Part shown: positions 22,862 to 34,532 of the stretch, piece by piece
How the letters are laid out: every line of letters starts with the position of its first letter
How positions within the stretch are numbered: the first letter of the stretch is position 1
Assembly: GCA_003049465.1 (NCBI GenBank)
Contig: PYSS01000158.1
Span: 1 to 64,000 of the forward strand
Length of the DNA stretch: 64,000 nucleotides
Direction: 5' to 3'
Source of the DNA: Magnaporthiopsis rhizophila
Taxonomy: Eukaryota > Ascomycota > Sordariomycetes > Magnaporthales > Magnaporthaceae
Notes under the pieces: generated by a model
Database searches by the model: none
What the model saw: only the letters and a program-made list of their open reading frames with translations
What the model was told of the DNA's origin: nothing
Translations under genes and position numbers: made by a program

Positions 22862-23050
22862 CAACTTCTCGGGAGCCACGACTTGGCCAACGCGGCTCGT
22901 AACGCCTCTCCGATTCCCCTCGACCGGCAGTCTGGCAAGGCCGAGAAACCCGTGGTTTGCAGGGAGTGCAACCAGCACAAAAAGCGGATGTTCCCTACCC
23001 CGGAGTTCCCGGAACATTCCAAGTACTGCCGGCCGGCACAGAAGCTTTAG
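22862..23050 (+). pseudogene. Open fragment with a Cys/His cluster, possibly mobile-element derived
   Basis: An open segment without its own ATG encodes about 62 residues ending in CRECNQHKKRMF and HSKYCRPAQKL, then TAG. The C-x2-C...H...C arrangement looks like a small zinc-binding module. It lies downstream of the integrase remnant and may derive from the same element or from a host gene. Family not recognised. Confidence 0.3.
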
Positions 23051-23482
23051 AGGAACCATTTGCCGTAGCGGCTGAACGGTCGGCGCTCGGCTTTCTTACA
23101 TCCTTTTTTGTGGCTCCGAGGCCAGAAATACTCCCTTGGGGGCAACATGGACGAGATCGCGGACAAGATTCGCTCGGACCCTGCCCTACTCTTAAAGGCG
23201 TGACTTCAACTGGCCACCACCCCGGGTGCTTCAGCCGTTGAGTCTATTGAGCACGGGCGCCCCCGAGTCGCCACTGCTGGACATATCTGCGCGCCGTCGC
23301 CTGTTCCAGAACCAGGACGGCACCCGGGCTGCGACTCGGCGAACAGTCGAAGCCGACGGGCCCCTCATGCCTTGGCCCATGTTGCAATCCTACAAGGGTG
23401 ACACCCAGGGCCGCATCCTCACGTCTTGGGGGTGGCGATCACAGCTACGTGTCTGGTTCAGCGAGGAAAACGGGAGCGAGAT

Positions 23483-23646
23483 GACTCGGTCCGACCTCCC
23501 GCGTGCCCAGGGAGTGCTCGTGGGGAACAAGTCGACCAAGCCGCAGGACCATCTCAGAGGACTCAAGCTCTGAGTCCGACCGGTTTGAATCCGACGAAGA
23601 CGGCGAAACCGTGATCACCGCCCAAGACAGTGAGGATGCGGAATGA
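23483..23646 (+). pseudogene. Fragment encoding a Ser/Glu/Asp-rich C-terminal tail
   Basis: After an in-frame TGA at about 23480 the frame is open to TGA at 23644-23646. It encodes a basic stretch and then an acidic tail (ISEDSSSESDRFESDEDGE). The tail looks like a real protein end, but no intact upstream gene can be joined to it. It probably belongs to the same decayed region as the integrase fragment. Confidence 0.3.
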
Positions 23647-23870
23647 CAGGCCTCATGGGACTCGTTACTCAGGGCTTTTTCCTCTCTTTCTATTCTTTTG
23701 TCATTGGCCAGGACTACACAGAAATGGACGCCTCATCAGTGGCTGTGATCGGATGGTTATTTGCTTCCAGCTGCAACCCCAGTATCTATGGACTTGGACG
23801 GGGATAAAAGTAGTTTGACTTTCTACTCTATGGCTCGCTACCACCTAAGAGGCTGCGACAGGCCGGGCGG

Positions 23871-26800
23871 CTAATGGACGGCGCACAGTGAGAGCCGAAG
23901 ATGTTGTTATGTGCAAGACAGCGAGAAAGGAGAAGAGAGAGGACTGCCTCCGACGTGGCAACTGTCCTTTGGTATATGCACCCAGAGATGGCTCAGGCGT
24001 GACCCCTAAGCCTTCGACCTATGCCTCAGCATGGAGCTATCACAGTGGTAATCATTGACACTCATATCTACCACCAAGTAGCTTGCCTGTTGCGTCTAGC
24101 CTCGAGGTCTGTAAGCTTAACAGTCAGGGAGACCTTCCGGCACATACCCGCGCGCACATCCGCTTTTACCTTTGGTCCCAACACCCAGCCGCTTAAGAAT
24201 AAGGACGTAGTGTGCACCCCCGTCAGCCCTACCGGCACCCACAAGCACGCACTAGACTTCTTTCTTCCCCTTAGATCACGGCCGCGTTCAGGTGCTCCGG
24301 AGGCACATGTTTGTCAAAGTCGTTAATGTTCTAGCCGATGTAGAGTGGCTCCTCCCCGTCGCCATTCCCATAAACCGCGGCGTAGGGTCTTTTAGTCAGG
24401 CCGTGCACCCAGGAATCCCGAAACCATGCCGCCGGCGCGGCTGGCTGCAACGACGCAGTCCGCGCCATTGTGAACCAACTCCATGGGATCGGCGTCGACG
24501 TCCGGGCGATATAGAGGGAGTCAATCCAATGACATGACAAGGCGAGGGCCTGTGTAGCAAAGGGCCCGTGTGGCAATTGACCGGCAGCCCTTGCACGTCG
24601 ATTCCGCCTTGGCGATATTCCGGCCTGGGATGAGTGTTATGCGCCACCCTTAGGGCTACATAAAACTGTTTATTCCTCTATTTCCTTGAAGCTGCCTGGC
24701 ATTGCCGGATAGCCGTGGCAGTACAACGCGGCCAGTACTCGGTACATACGGTCCTTTTACCCCCTTGTTGCAAATTGTCTTGGAGTCCTTTTTGCGGGTG
24801 GGCGGGCTCGGATGGGGAGACGACAATTTCAGGCACCGCAGACAGGTGGGTCCGAACATCGATTTTTTTTTGATTTTTTTTGGGGCAGTTCTTGGCGGCT
24901 ATCGCGCGGGGCGCTGGAACGGCAGGATAACAACGACGCAGTTTCATAGCGACGATTCCCAGCAGGTTACATAGATACCGAGCGGGGTGACTGGTGTTGG
25001 GCATCCTTGGCCTTATCAGCCATCCACACGCGAGGCTCCTCATACAAGACACTGCATCCTTGGCTTCCTTCGCACCAGAGAACGGGGTGACGTTGGGTCC
25101 ATTTGATGGGTAATTAATTAAAAATTTGTGACCTTGAAAGCCCCGATGCGATGCCTTACAGCCTGGCTTGCCGTCCACGACCCAGATAAACGTGTTTCAG
25201 GACGGGAGATGCATCCATCCCCACAAGCCAGAAATCGGTGGCTCTCTGCGGGGTGTGGCATACGTAGCAGTCGCCAATCGTCAATCCTCAGCGTGCCGAC
25301 AAGACCCGCGTCGTCCCGGGGGGGGTTTTTTTTTTGAAGGAAGCGGAGGAGGGTACCATGTTCGAGGTCGGCATGGCGCATGTTCACCCTCTCGCTCACT
25401 TTGTATCTGCCGATAGACTGCAACGAGGGCTGTTGCTATGCATGTAAACAAGACGATGCATGCTCTATTTTACACCCGCACCGCCCAACTTTGGTTCAAG
25501 AAGATAGCGGTGCGCAACCTCGAAAGCGCCGCCGCCAACCCAGATAAAATCCTGCGTGTTCCTTCCTCCTATTACCGGTTAGGCCCCATTCGTTAGAAAT
25601 TCGTATACACCTTTGCTCCTCTTCGTGTTTCCGCATGTCGTTAGTATATGTTTATAAATCCAAAGTCGAAACACGTCGTTAGAAATAACTCCTAGTGGTT
25701 TCATCCTTTGCTTTAAGCTTTTCCATCGCGATGGTAAAGTGTATGGACGAAAAGCGGAATTCCAACGTTTAACTAATCCTTAAAGGTGTACACATTGGAA
25801 ATATCCAAATCTTCTTTTCTTTACCTTTCTATTTAACATTAAACGATGTTATTTTGTCACGTTCAGTTAGAGGAGCAGGGACATCTTTCAGCAGACGATT
25901 AGGCAAAATCGGCAGTGCCTCCTGGCAGACCCGAATAGCCAGCCTTGCGCGTGAGGCTAAAGCTTTCGGCTAGCTGAAGTGAACGGCTACATCTCGTTCC
26001 AAAATGCGCACGGGATGCGGAAACAATCTGCTTTGACATTTTGCACAAAACGAAAGCCGTGGGAGTATAAATACTTCCAGGTCCGAGCAACCTCGCGGTG
26101 TTCTAACCGTAACAGGGAAAGCCACAGGAGGTCCGACGGAGCTCAAAACCCCGTACTTATGCGAACACCCTGACGACATGCGGAGAGGAAGACGGCCTGA
26201 CAAGGGGTGACGCGGACAGCTTTGGCGCAGCTACAAGACATGGATGCTGTAAAAGAAAAAAAAAAAAAAAAAAAAAAGGAGGAAGAGAAAAGGGCTAGAC
26301 CTGGCGGTAAAAACTGACAGGCTCGTACAACGACGACGACACCAGCTCTGCCCTGCCGCGCCCAGACCGCTCGTGTGAGACGACGATAATTAAGCCACTC
26401 TGCCTGCCCGCTCTGACTCGTTCTAGGGTCGGCGCTTTTCGTGCTCGGATTTGAGTTTTTGTTTTTGTATTTTTTTTTTTTTTTAATTATTCAAGCCACG
26501 CACCGAAGACGTCGACCCAGTCAGTCGGTGCTGTCCCATTCCCCTTTTTAATGCCTGCGGCGATCGTTTTACGCGTCCTTTGCATTCTAATCTCGTCACA
26601 CCTTTAGGCTAAAGAGTAGCGGCGGGGGCTAGCGCCTTCCCGCCCGAGGATTGTTGGGCCGTTCATTAGTGTATGCACGCATAGGAAAAGACGTCTGGTC
26701 CGTTAGTCTGTCGTCTCCCTCGGCCCGTCCCGCGCGTTATGTGTCACCATCACGTGTGGCGTTTCTGTAAAAACTTGGCATGGAATGAATGCGAGCTGTG

Positions 26801-29699
26801 GCGATCGAGCGTTCCAATCGCCGTTACGATACCTCGTGCTGACCGGTACATGTATGTTACTGCACTTGTCCATGCTGATCCTATGTGGGGAAGCAGAGGT
26901 GTCAAACAACATGGGATGGCAAGGCATGGGGGTGCAAACGCGCGCTTGTTTGGACACGACGACCGTGCTGCTGCGAGGGGCTAGAGGTGCACGGATGGGA
27001 AAAAGGAAAAAGAAAAAAAAAGAAAGAAAAAAAAAGGGAAAAAGAAAGGAAAACCTTAAAACGACTGTATGTATGCGATGAATAAGAAGGCAAATGAGTT
27101 GTCGGTGGCGAGCGACGATGCATTCACGGGCAAAGTGCCAGGAACGGCAGGCCGGAGCAGGCGGCGGTGAGCTAAGAAAGTTGGAACGTCTGGAAAAGGA
27201 AAGAGATGCCGGTGCGCTGTTTGGCCGCCTCCTCCGTCCGGCCGGGTTCGGACAAACTTCGACATGTCTCGGCCGCCGACGTCAAGGGGTGATGGCGGTC
27301 TGACCGGGTCGCCCGCTTGACGTCGCTTTTTGTCGGGATGGGCACCTGCCTTACCATGGATGCGGTGGGCGGGGCTGGCCAGACCACGCGCACCCGTTAA
27401 ATGTTGCTGCGTTATTGACCCGATTAGCGAGAAGCCCGCGGGTGGCGATTTCCTCTCCAAGAAGTCATGCTATCTCGTTTACAGGCGGTCATAAATTGGC
27501 TGGGCGTAATTTATCACGCGTGCAACCTGCATGCTGTGCCGCCCAGCAACGTCGTTGTCGGTTTCCAGAGCCTCCTTGGCTGTGCTGAGAATAGAAGTCG
27601 GGGCACGCTAAGGTTTGAGGGGAGAGTTGCTGTGCCAAGAGACTTGGGTGCTGCGCCAATACCTGCGTGCGGCGTAAATATGGATACTAGCGCGGTATTT
27701 GGCCAGCTTCTCTTTTTTGTGTTTTCCTTGTTTCATTGTTGTTTGTTTCTGCACTGCCCGCTCTTTCCTTCCTGTTTCCTTTTCACGTTGGCGGCATTCG
27801 TTTCGGTACTTTTCGGCAATTCCCCTGTCTGGCACGGCACAATTGTTGGCCCGATTTTGGGGTCCGCCGCATGTGCGGTCGGAAGGGCCCGAAGCATCTC
27901 GATCACGGGACGGCGGGTCCCCGAGGAAAAAGGGGAGGGAGCGGGGACAGGGTTATTTATATCCATGTCTCGCTGCAGTGCTGCGGTGCCTGGCAGGTCC
28001 CAGCCTTGTACATACTGCACGATGATGCCAGCCAATTTACCGAGGAACGAAAAAACATACTCCTGCTCCCTGGCATGGTTGCGCGGCCTGGACCACAATG
28101 GACCATCCTGGGCTGCCCCCCCTATCGTGTATAAAGTGGATATCGGCGATCAGTTTGACAAAAGGATTGCTAAGGAGCCCAATGAGGGGCCAGCGCATGT
28201 GGAATCAATTTGCCAGATGTAATCCCGATCAAGACATGGAGGACCCACGCGGAAAATAGCCTTTCGCGATCTTTCAACGCGTCCCATTCGCGCACCCAAA
28301 GCAGTGTAACCTCCTGTTTTTGACAGGAGGTCCACCCGAATAGCGTTTGACATTTGGAAGTGATGAGAGGATGTACCACGCGGTTTCCCAGTTCCCCGGA
28401 AATGAACAGGCGGGGTGGAGACGTAACTCGGAAACGATGGGTAAAAACCGACTGACAAAAGGACCGCGCTCGATTATCAGATTTGGGCAGGCGGACAAAT
28501 GCAAACTGAAACCCCTGAATCAACGGCCGCCGCGCATTTCATTTTTGCCCAAATCAACGCCAAGACTCATGGCGGTGTATAAATAAACAGAAACAAAAAG
28601 TAGTGCATAGAGTGTGCGTTTTTTTTAAAGTGCGTCTTTTTAAGGACCATGCGTACCAACCTTTCAAGTGTCGTGTTGGCAGGGTTACGGGGTAGAAAAA
28701 ACGAAACGTGAAAAAGTGATAATTCTATCGCCTCCCGTCACTCTAGGTCGCTAGCGCCTACCGAGGCGTCGTCCATGCCCCGTCCGTGCCTGGCGTGCCT
28801 GGAATCCGAGCACTGGGCGCGGCCCACCCTCGCTTTCCCCCAAGATCGCGCCACCCAGCCCAAGTCCAGTATCGGGGTAAACGGGTAACATTGGGCCAGG
28901 CAAACAGCGGTCACGTTGACTCCACCAGTCGCTCCCAAAATGAAGGGCTTGACCACATCGAAACGAATGCAACATATTACGCTTCATCACATTCCATGCC
29001 CATCTGCTGGGGCCAGGATAGATCACACCTGCCTTTATTGAACAAGTCTACCAGCCTAGCCGGGATGGATGGATTTTTACCCTTCTCCATTCTTTTTGTG
29101 GCGATTTGTGGCTCCTGCTAGGCTTGGCTGGGCCAAATATTGAACAAACTAGAAGTAAAAACAAAAAGCAAGATACGACCGCGCTGAGAGTGTTGGTTGT
29201 CATCCACCCACCGCCGCCACAACGCTGACTAGTGGGTGTGATGGGCCCATTTTCTAGAAATGGGAAAACCACCATTGGCGAACAGGGATGCGGCCTGGTC
29301 CCTGCATCCCTGCGCCTCAGTGCCGCCCCTGGCCCTGGCCAATGTAACGCCAGAAAAAGTCATCAACATTGGAAGCCACCCGGTTGATCAACATGCCCGA
29401 CAACAGACAAGATCCAATGCGCCTCTCACGTGTAATCTGGTGGATTCATGCAACCTGGAGGCGGGGGGCGGGCCTGCTCACTGCCTCTCCTAGCAGGTCC
29501 TTCGTTTGCGATCAATGCGACGTCTCTCCTAGCCGTTCGAGGTATAAGAGAAAGAGAGACCTGTGGCCCAAGAGTCTTTCCGATGAGCTTTCTCACCACC
29601 CAAGCTTGCCTGCCTGCCTTCCACTCTTTCATTATCGGTTCACAGCAGCTACAGTCCTTCCTTTAATATTTAACTAATCGCGAGCCCCTCTTCTTCAAC
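23871..29699. other. Gene-poor stretch, about 5.8 kb
   Basis: I find no convincing gene. There are AT-rich parts (25450-25900), poly-A or poly-T tracts (26252-26277, 26470-26484, 27000-27050) and many short frames on both strands without domains or codon bias. A minus-strand segment at about 24270-24560 reads like decayed coding sequence (an open run with KRPYAAVYGNGDGEEP, then a stop), but no family is recognised. The last few hundred bases are pyrimidine-rich and presumably hold the katG2 promoter. Confidence 0.45.
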
Positions 29700-32294
29700 A
29701 TGCGCGCTCCCACATTTGCCACCGCGCTGCTTCTGGCAGTCGCGCCCCTCGCCCACGCTGCCTCGTGCCCCTTCTCGCAGCAGAGCTCTAATGTCATCCC
29801 CGAGACTCTGGAAAAGAGGGCAGAAGGTGGCGCCCCGGCCACCTTTGGCACCTGTGCCCGGAAGAGCAACATGGCTGGCGGCGGCACGCGCAGCTCTGAC
29901 TGGTGGCCCTGCTCCCTCAGGCTAGACGTCCTGCGCCAGTTCTTCCCTGAGATCAGCCCTCTGGGTGGTCAATTCGACTACGCTGAGGCCTTTAGCAAGC
30001 TCGACTGTGAGTAGTGGGTCTGAGCTAGCAGCCGCGTTTGATGGGACACATTCTGACACACGGGCGATCCAGATGCTGCTCTCAAGAAGGATCTTACCGC
30101 GCTCATGACGCAATCCCAGGGCTGGTGGCCCGCCGACTTCGGTCACTACGGCGGTCTCTTCATCCGTCTGGCTTGGCACTCCGCCGGCACATACCGCGCC
30201 ATGGACGGCCGTGGTGGTGGCGGCATGGGTCAACAACGCTTCGCTCCCCTGAACAGCTGGCCCGACAATGGCAACCTTGACAAGGCTCGCCTCCTGCTCT
30301 GTATGAAGAAACGTCTTTACCATCTCGCTCTACTAGCTAGTCTTGGTCTGGACATGCAACTAACCTCCCCCATCACCATCAGGGCCCATCAAGCAAAAGT
30401 ACGGCAACGCCATCTCGTGGGCCGACCTGTACCTTCTCGCCGGCAACGTCGCCCTCGAGTCCATGGGCTTCAAGACCATCGGCTTCGGTGCCGGGCGCCC
30501 TGACACCTTTCAGTCGGACGAGGGCATCTACTGGGGTGCCGAGACCACCTTCGTGCCCAAGGGCAACGACGTCCGCTACAACGGCAGCACCGACGTCCGC
30601 GAACGGGCCTCGCACCTCGAGACGCCTCTCGGCGCCAGCCACATGGGCCTGATCTACGTCAACCCTGAGGGCCCCGATGGGAACTCCAAGCCCGAGGATT
30701 CGGCCTTGGACATCCGCGTGGCCTTTGCTCGCATGGGCATGAACGACACGGAGACGGCGGCCCTTATCGCGGGTGGCCACGCCTTTGGCAAGGCCCACGG
30801 TGCCGTTCCTGGCGACAAGATCGGCCCCGAGCCCGAGGCCAACGACATGGGCATGGGCCTCGGCTGGATCAACAGCGTCGGCAAAGGCAACGCTGAGAAC
30901 ACGAGGACCAGCGGCCTTGAAGTTGTGTGGACCAAGACTCCCACCAAGTGAGCAGCCGAAAGACACAAACATACCTACGCGCTTCTTTGGGTCGCACTAG
31001 GCACTAACCGACTTTTGATACTACCAGGTGGAGCAACGACTTCATTGAGAGTCTGTACGGGAACCAGTGGCAGCTGGTCACCGGCCCCGGCGGTGGCAAG
31101 CACTGGGAGGCAGTCAACGGAACTCTCGACTACCCGGACGCGTTCGACAAGAAGAAGTTCCACAAGGCGAGGATGCTGACCAGCGACCTGGCCCTCATCA
31201 AGGATCCGGCCTACGCCAAGATCACCAAGCGCTGGCTCGACCACCCCCAGGAGCTGGCCGACGAGTTCGCCAAGGCTTGGTACAAGCTTCTCCACCGCGA
31301 CATGGGCCCCCGCGCCCGCTACCTCGGCCCCGAGGTGCCCAAGCAGGACTTCATCTGGCAGGATCCCCTCCCCGCCGCCGAGGGGCCCGTCATCGACGAC
31401 GGCGAGGTCGCCCAGCTCAAGCAGCAGATCCTGAACACGCCTGGTCTGACCGTGGCCAACCTCGTCTCGGCCGCCTGGGCCTCGGCCTCGACCTTCCGCC
31501 ACTCTGACAAGCGCGGCGGTGCCAACGGCGCCCGTGTTGCCCTGCAGCCCCAGCGCGGCTGGGCCGTCAACAACCCCAAGCAGCTCGACACCGTCATCAA
31601 GGCGCTGCAGGACATCCAGTCCAAGTTCAACTACGGCGGCAAGAAGGTGTCGCTCGCCGACCTGATCGTGCTCGGCGGCTCTGCCGCCGTCGAGAAGGCG
31701 GCGCACGACGCCGGCTTCGACGACATCTCGGTCCCCTTCACCCCCGGCCGCGTCGACGCCAAGCAGGAGCAGACCGACGTCGACTCCTTCAAGATGATGG
31801 AGCCCGTCGCCGACGGCTTCCGCAACTACGGCCGCAGCACCGCCCGCGCCCGCGCCGAGGAGATCCTGGTCGACCGCGCCGCCCAGCTCAGCCTGACCCC
31901 TCCCGAGATGACGGCCCTGGTCGGCGGCCTGCGCGTGCTCGGCGCCAACTCGGACGGCTCCAAGACTGGCGTCTTCACCAAGCAGCCCGGCAAGCTCACC
32001 AACGACTTCTTCAAGGCCCTCATGGACGTCACCACCGAGTGGAAGCCCGTCAACGGCGACATCGACACCTGGAAGGGCATCGACCGCGCCACCGGCGCCG
32101 AGAGGTGGACCGGCTCGCGCGCCGACCTCGTCTTCGGCTCCCACGCCGAGCTCCGCGCCATCTCCGAGGTCTACGGCCAGTCCGACTCCGGCCACGACTT
32201 TGCGCAGGCCTTTGTTGACGCCTGGACCAAGGTCATGAACCTGGACCGCTTCGACGCCAAGGATCAGCTCAAGAAGAACAAGAAGAAGCAGTAA
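29700..32294 (+). CDS. katG2: Secreted catalase-peroxidase (KatG2 type)
   Basis: Four exons: 29700-30006, 30073-30300, 30383-30947 and 31028-32294, giving 788 residues; introns of 66, 82 and 80 nt. A signal peptide of about 20 residues places it in the extracellular KatG2 group of fungi, as opposed to cytosolic KatG1. The distal pocket RLAWHSAGTYR gives Arg134, Trp137 and His138; the haem ligand is His311 in GGHAFGKAHG. Tyr270 (GLIYVNPEG) and Met296 (ARMGMND) complete the Met-Tyr-Trp adduct needed for catalase activity; their spacing to His311 matches bacterial KatG exactly. The C-terminal inactive half domain is present and the chain ends in a Lys-rich tail (KKNKKKQ). It destroys hydrogen peroxide outside the cell and has peroxidase activity; in plant-associated fungi this helps against host oxidative bursts. 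Confidence 0.96.
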
Positions 32295-33364
32295 GGGAAG
32301 AGAACAAAGAGTTATCTGGCAGAATACAACAACAGCACATTCTCGCCTCGCTCCTGTTTTCTTCTCGGGTTTCTTCTTGGGTGGACATGGCCTGTTTTTG
32401 AAATCTTTAGCGAGGAAGGACTGACGACCGGCTGGGCAGCAACGTCTTCTTTTACGTCTCTCCTTGTGTGTCATTTTTTTGTTGTAATCAAATTGCATCG
32501 CGGTTTACTATAGGCGGCAGTGGATGACCGCTGCTGCTTGCAGTGCCGCGCCAGATAGATCTGAACTTACGTACTTCGCTCGCATATCTTGGTCCCCGTT
32601 TGCATACGTGACTTCCATAATGTGTAGGAAGCTGAAGGCCACTCTGCTACTACAGTAGCGCCTGAAATATGATCAACTATCCATCCATCTCTACGGTGAC
32701 GCGCCGAGACATTTGCTCACATTGCCAACTTCCCAGGAACACGAATGGATCACTCAGATCGCATGTTGCCACTGGGCGAGGGTGCAGTGCGCGCCGCGTA
32801 CTTGCGGATGCATCGGGTGGTAGGTAGTGCTGCCATGATCCAGTCGAGGAGACATGGCCTGACGATGCATCGCCCAGGTCGCCCGCCGTCAAAGACCTGC
32901 TTGCCCCTGGATCCAGGCAAAGGCCATCTTGTCGCAGCATCGGCCGCCTTACAAGGCATAGTTGGTATGACAATCACCTTTGCGCCAGCATGTATTACTG
33001 AATTAAGCCAAGCTTATCACCTCGGCTGGTTCCAACTGACATAATTCCAAATCTCTAAATGGCTAGCCCAGTTTGCAGGGGAAGATGCCTTTGTTCGGGT
33101 GCGTTTCTTGAGCATCGGGAAGGTTTCTGACGGACCGAATGTGCTGGACAGCGTGATATCCGCAGTGGCCGCGATGCTCAACAAACGCAGCTTTGCATGG
33201 GAGCAATTTAAGAAAATGCTGGAGATTCTTCCCTTTCAATTTGAGCGCCGCCATGCGGTGATTGTCATCCACGAACAAAAGGTCTGGGCCGTTGATGTAT
33301 AGCTTAAGAAGGACACTCACGCTCACCAGTCTGTCACTCCCACATACACCTCCTTTTCTCCACC
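32295..33364. other. Intergenic sequence, about 1.1 kb
   Basis: Contains the katG2 3' region and the promoter of the next gene. Open frames are short, overlapping and without domains. TTGATGTATAGC at about 33290 is the nearest TATA-like sequence to the downstream ATG. Confidence 0.45.
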
Positions 33365-34069
33365 ATGCAACGGCTCAACCACTTAACACTCGAAGGATAC
33401 ACCATCGCAGCTGCCACCACGGACATGGCCTCCCATCCCAAACCAAGCCGGGGAGACCCCTCGACGATGGAGGACATCAGCCCCAAACACATCCTCTACA
33501 ACAGCACGCGCCAGTTTCCCAACGAGTACGCCCAGATCCGGATCCTCAATCACAGCGCAAAGCGTCTGATCCACGAGCTCCTCACCGCCATCGACGAGTG
33601 GGAGCGGGTGCTCCCCAGCATCCACGACGACGCCTGCCTCGCCCGCCGCCACACATCATCCCAGAGCTCCAGCAGCCGCCGTGCAAAGAAAACAGAGTCA
33701 TCCGGTCGGACGAGTCACGGACACGCCCGGCGGTTGCGCAGCGTGCTGTGCCGCCTGTCCCACGAGCTCAACGTCGTCTCGTGCCATCTCGCAGAAGCCG
33801 GCGAGCGTGTTCTACCGGGATACGCGTTCCGGGAGTGTTGCTGGGGATCGAAACTGGCGTCCATGGCCAGGGGCCCTGCCATGATCGCGGCGCTGTTCCC
33901 GCGCACTTTCCAGGGTGTTGGTATGGCCATGGCTCGGCTGCGACGGGTCACGCCTGCTATCATCGCGGCCGGGAGACGTGATTTCATGGCTTTTCAAGGG
34001 GCTACTATGGTGCGGGATGACCGGCTCCCGGTTGACGCTGGGTTTCGTGGACCGCGTCTGTCGTCTTAG
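33365..34069 (+). CDS. Hypothetical protein, 234 residues
   Basis: A single exon with good fungal codon bias (C/G-ending codons through most of the frame). The start at 33365 has a CACC context. Residues 40-85 look helical (QIRILNHSAKRLIHELLTAIDEWERVL); a Ser/Arg-rich linker (SSQSSSSRRAKKT) separates this from a second helical region (about 115-215) with Met/Ala/Arg-rich helices. There is no signal peptide and no clear membrane span. I do not recognise the family. It could have a short upstream exon, but none is needed. Confidence 0.6.
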   Translation: MQRLNHLTLEGYTIAAATTDMASHPKPSRGDPSTMEDISPKHILYNSTRQFPNEYAQIRILNHSAKRLIHELLTAIDEWERVLPSIHDDACLARRHTSSQSSSSRRAKKTESSGRTSHGHARRLRSVLCRLSHELNVVSCHLAEAGERVLPGYAFRECCWGSKLASMARGPAMIAALFPRTFQGVGMAMARLRRVTPAIIAAGRRDFMAFQGATMVRDDRLPVDAGFRGPRLSS

Positions 34070-34532
34070 AAGGGAGAACACTTTTACCTGCCCTGCTGCA
34101 AGAGAGAAAGTTGCCAGGCCCTGCTACAGGTAGATTCCGCTTCTTCGTCTGTGGTCTCGGCGTAGGTGCCGATCATCTAGTTGGCTGCCGAATTACGGTC
34201 CGCATGCCGTCCTCCATGCACGTTGGGGTAATACGTAGAATGCAGTGTAACGGCGGGAATCCTTTGGCGCCGGCGGTGCTTGTGCGACTGCACCCGCTGA
34301 CTGAGCGAGGTTGACCCCAGGTTTTCTGTTCCCCTCGATCGGCTTCTGCTTACTTTCCCTTTCCGTTGCAATCCAACGAGACTGGTGTGCTTGTCTTGCC
34401 AGGTCCTCCTTGCTCCTCCAAGCACGCACCATAAGCTGTCATGTCTGCCGTGTTCGCCACGCTCTGCACCCGTGCCGGCACACCGTCTGACGAACAGAAG
34501 ACGCACCAACACGTTTCACCCCACCAAACAGT
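34070..34532. other. Convergent 3' intergenic region
   Basis: About 460 bp between the plus-strand orphan and the minus-strand CorA-like gene, so it should hold both 3' untranslated regions. No gene seen. Confidence 0.5.

Noticed and set aside
27467..28222. 251-codon plus-strand frame starting with ATG
   Set aside because: Hydrophobic part arises from T-rich DNA, codon use is not fungal-coding-like, no domain and no splice logic.
30975..32498. 507-codon minus-strand open frame opposite katG2 exon 4
   Set aside because: It is the antisense shadow of a GC3-rich gene; its Leu/Val/Gly/Asp composition is that of an antisense frame and it has no domain.
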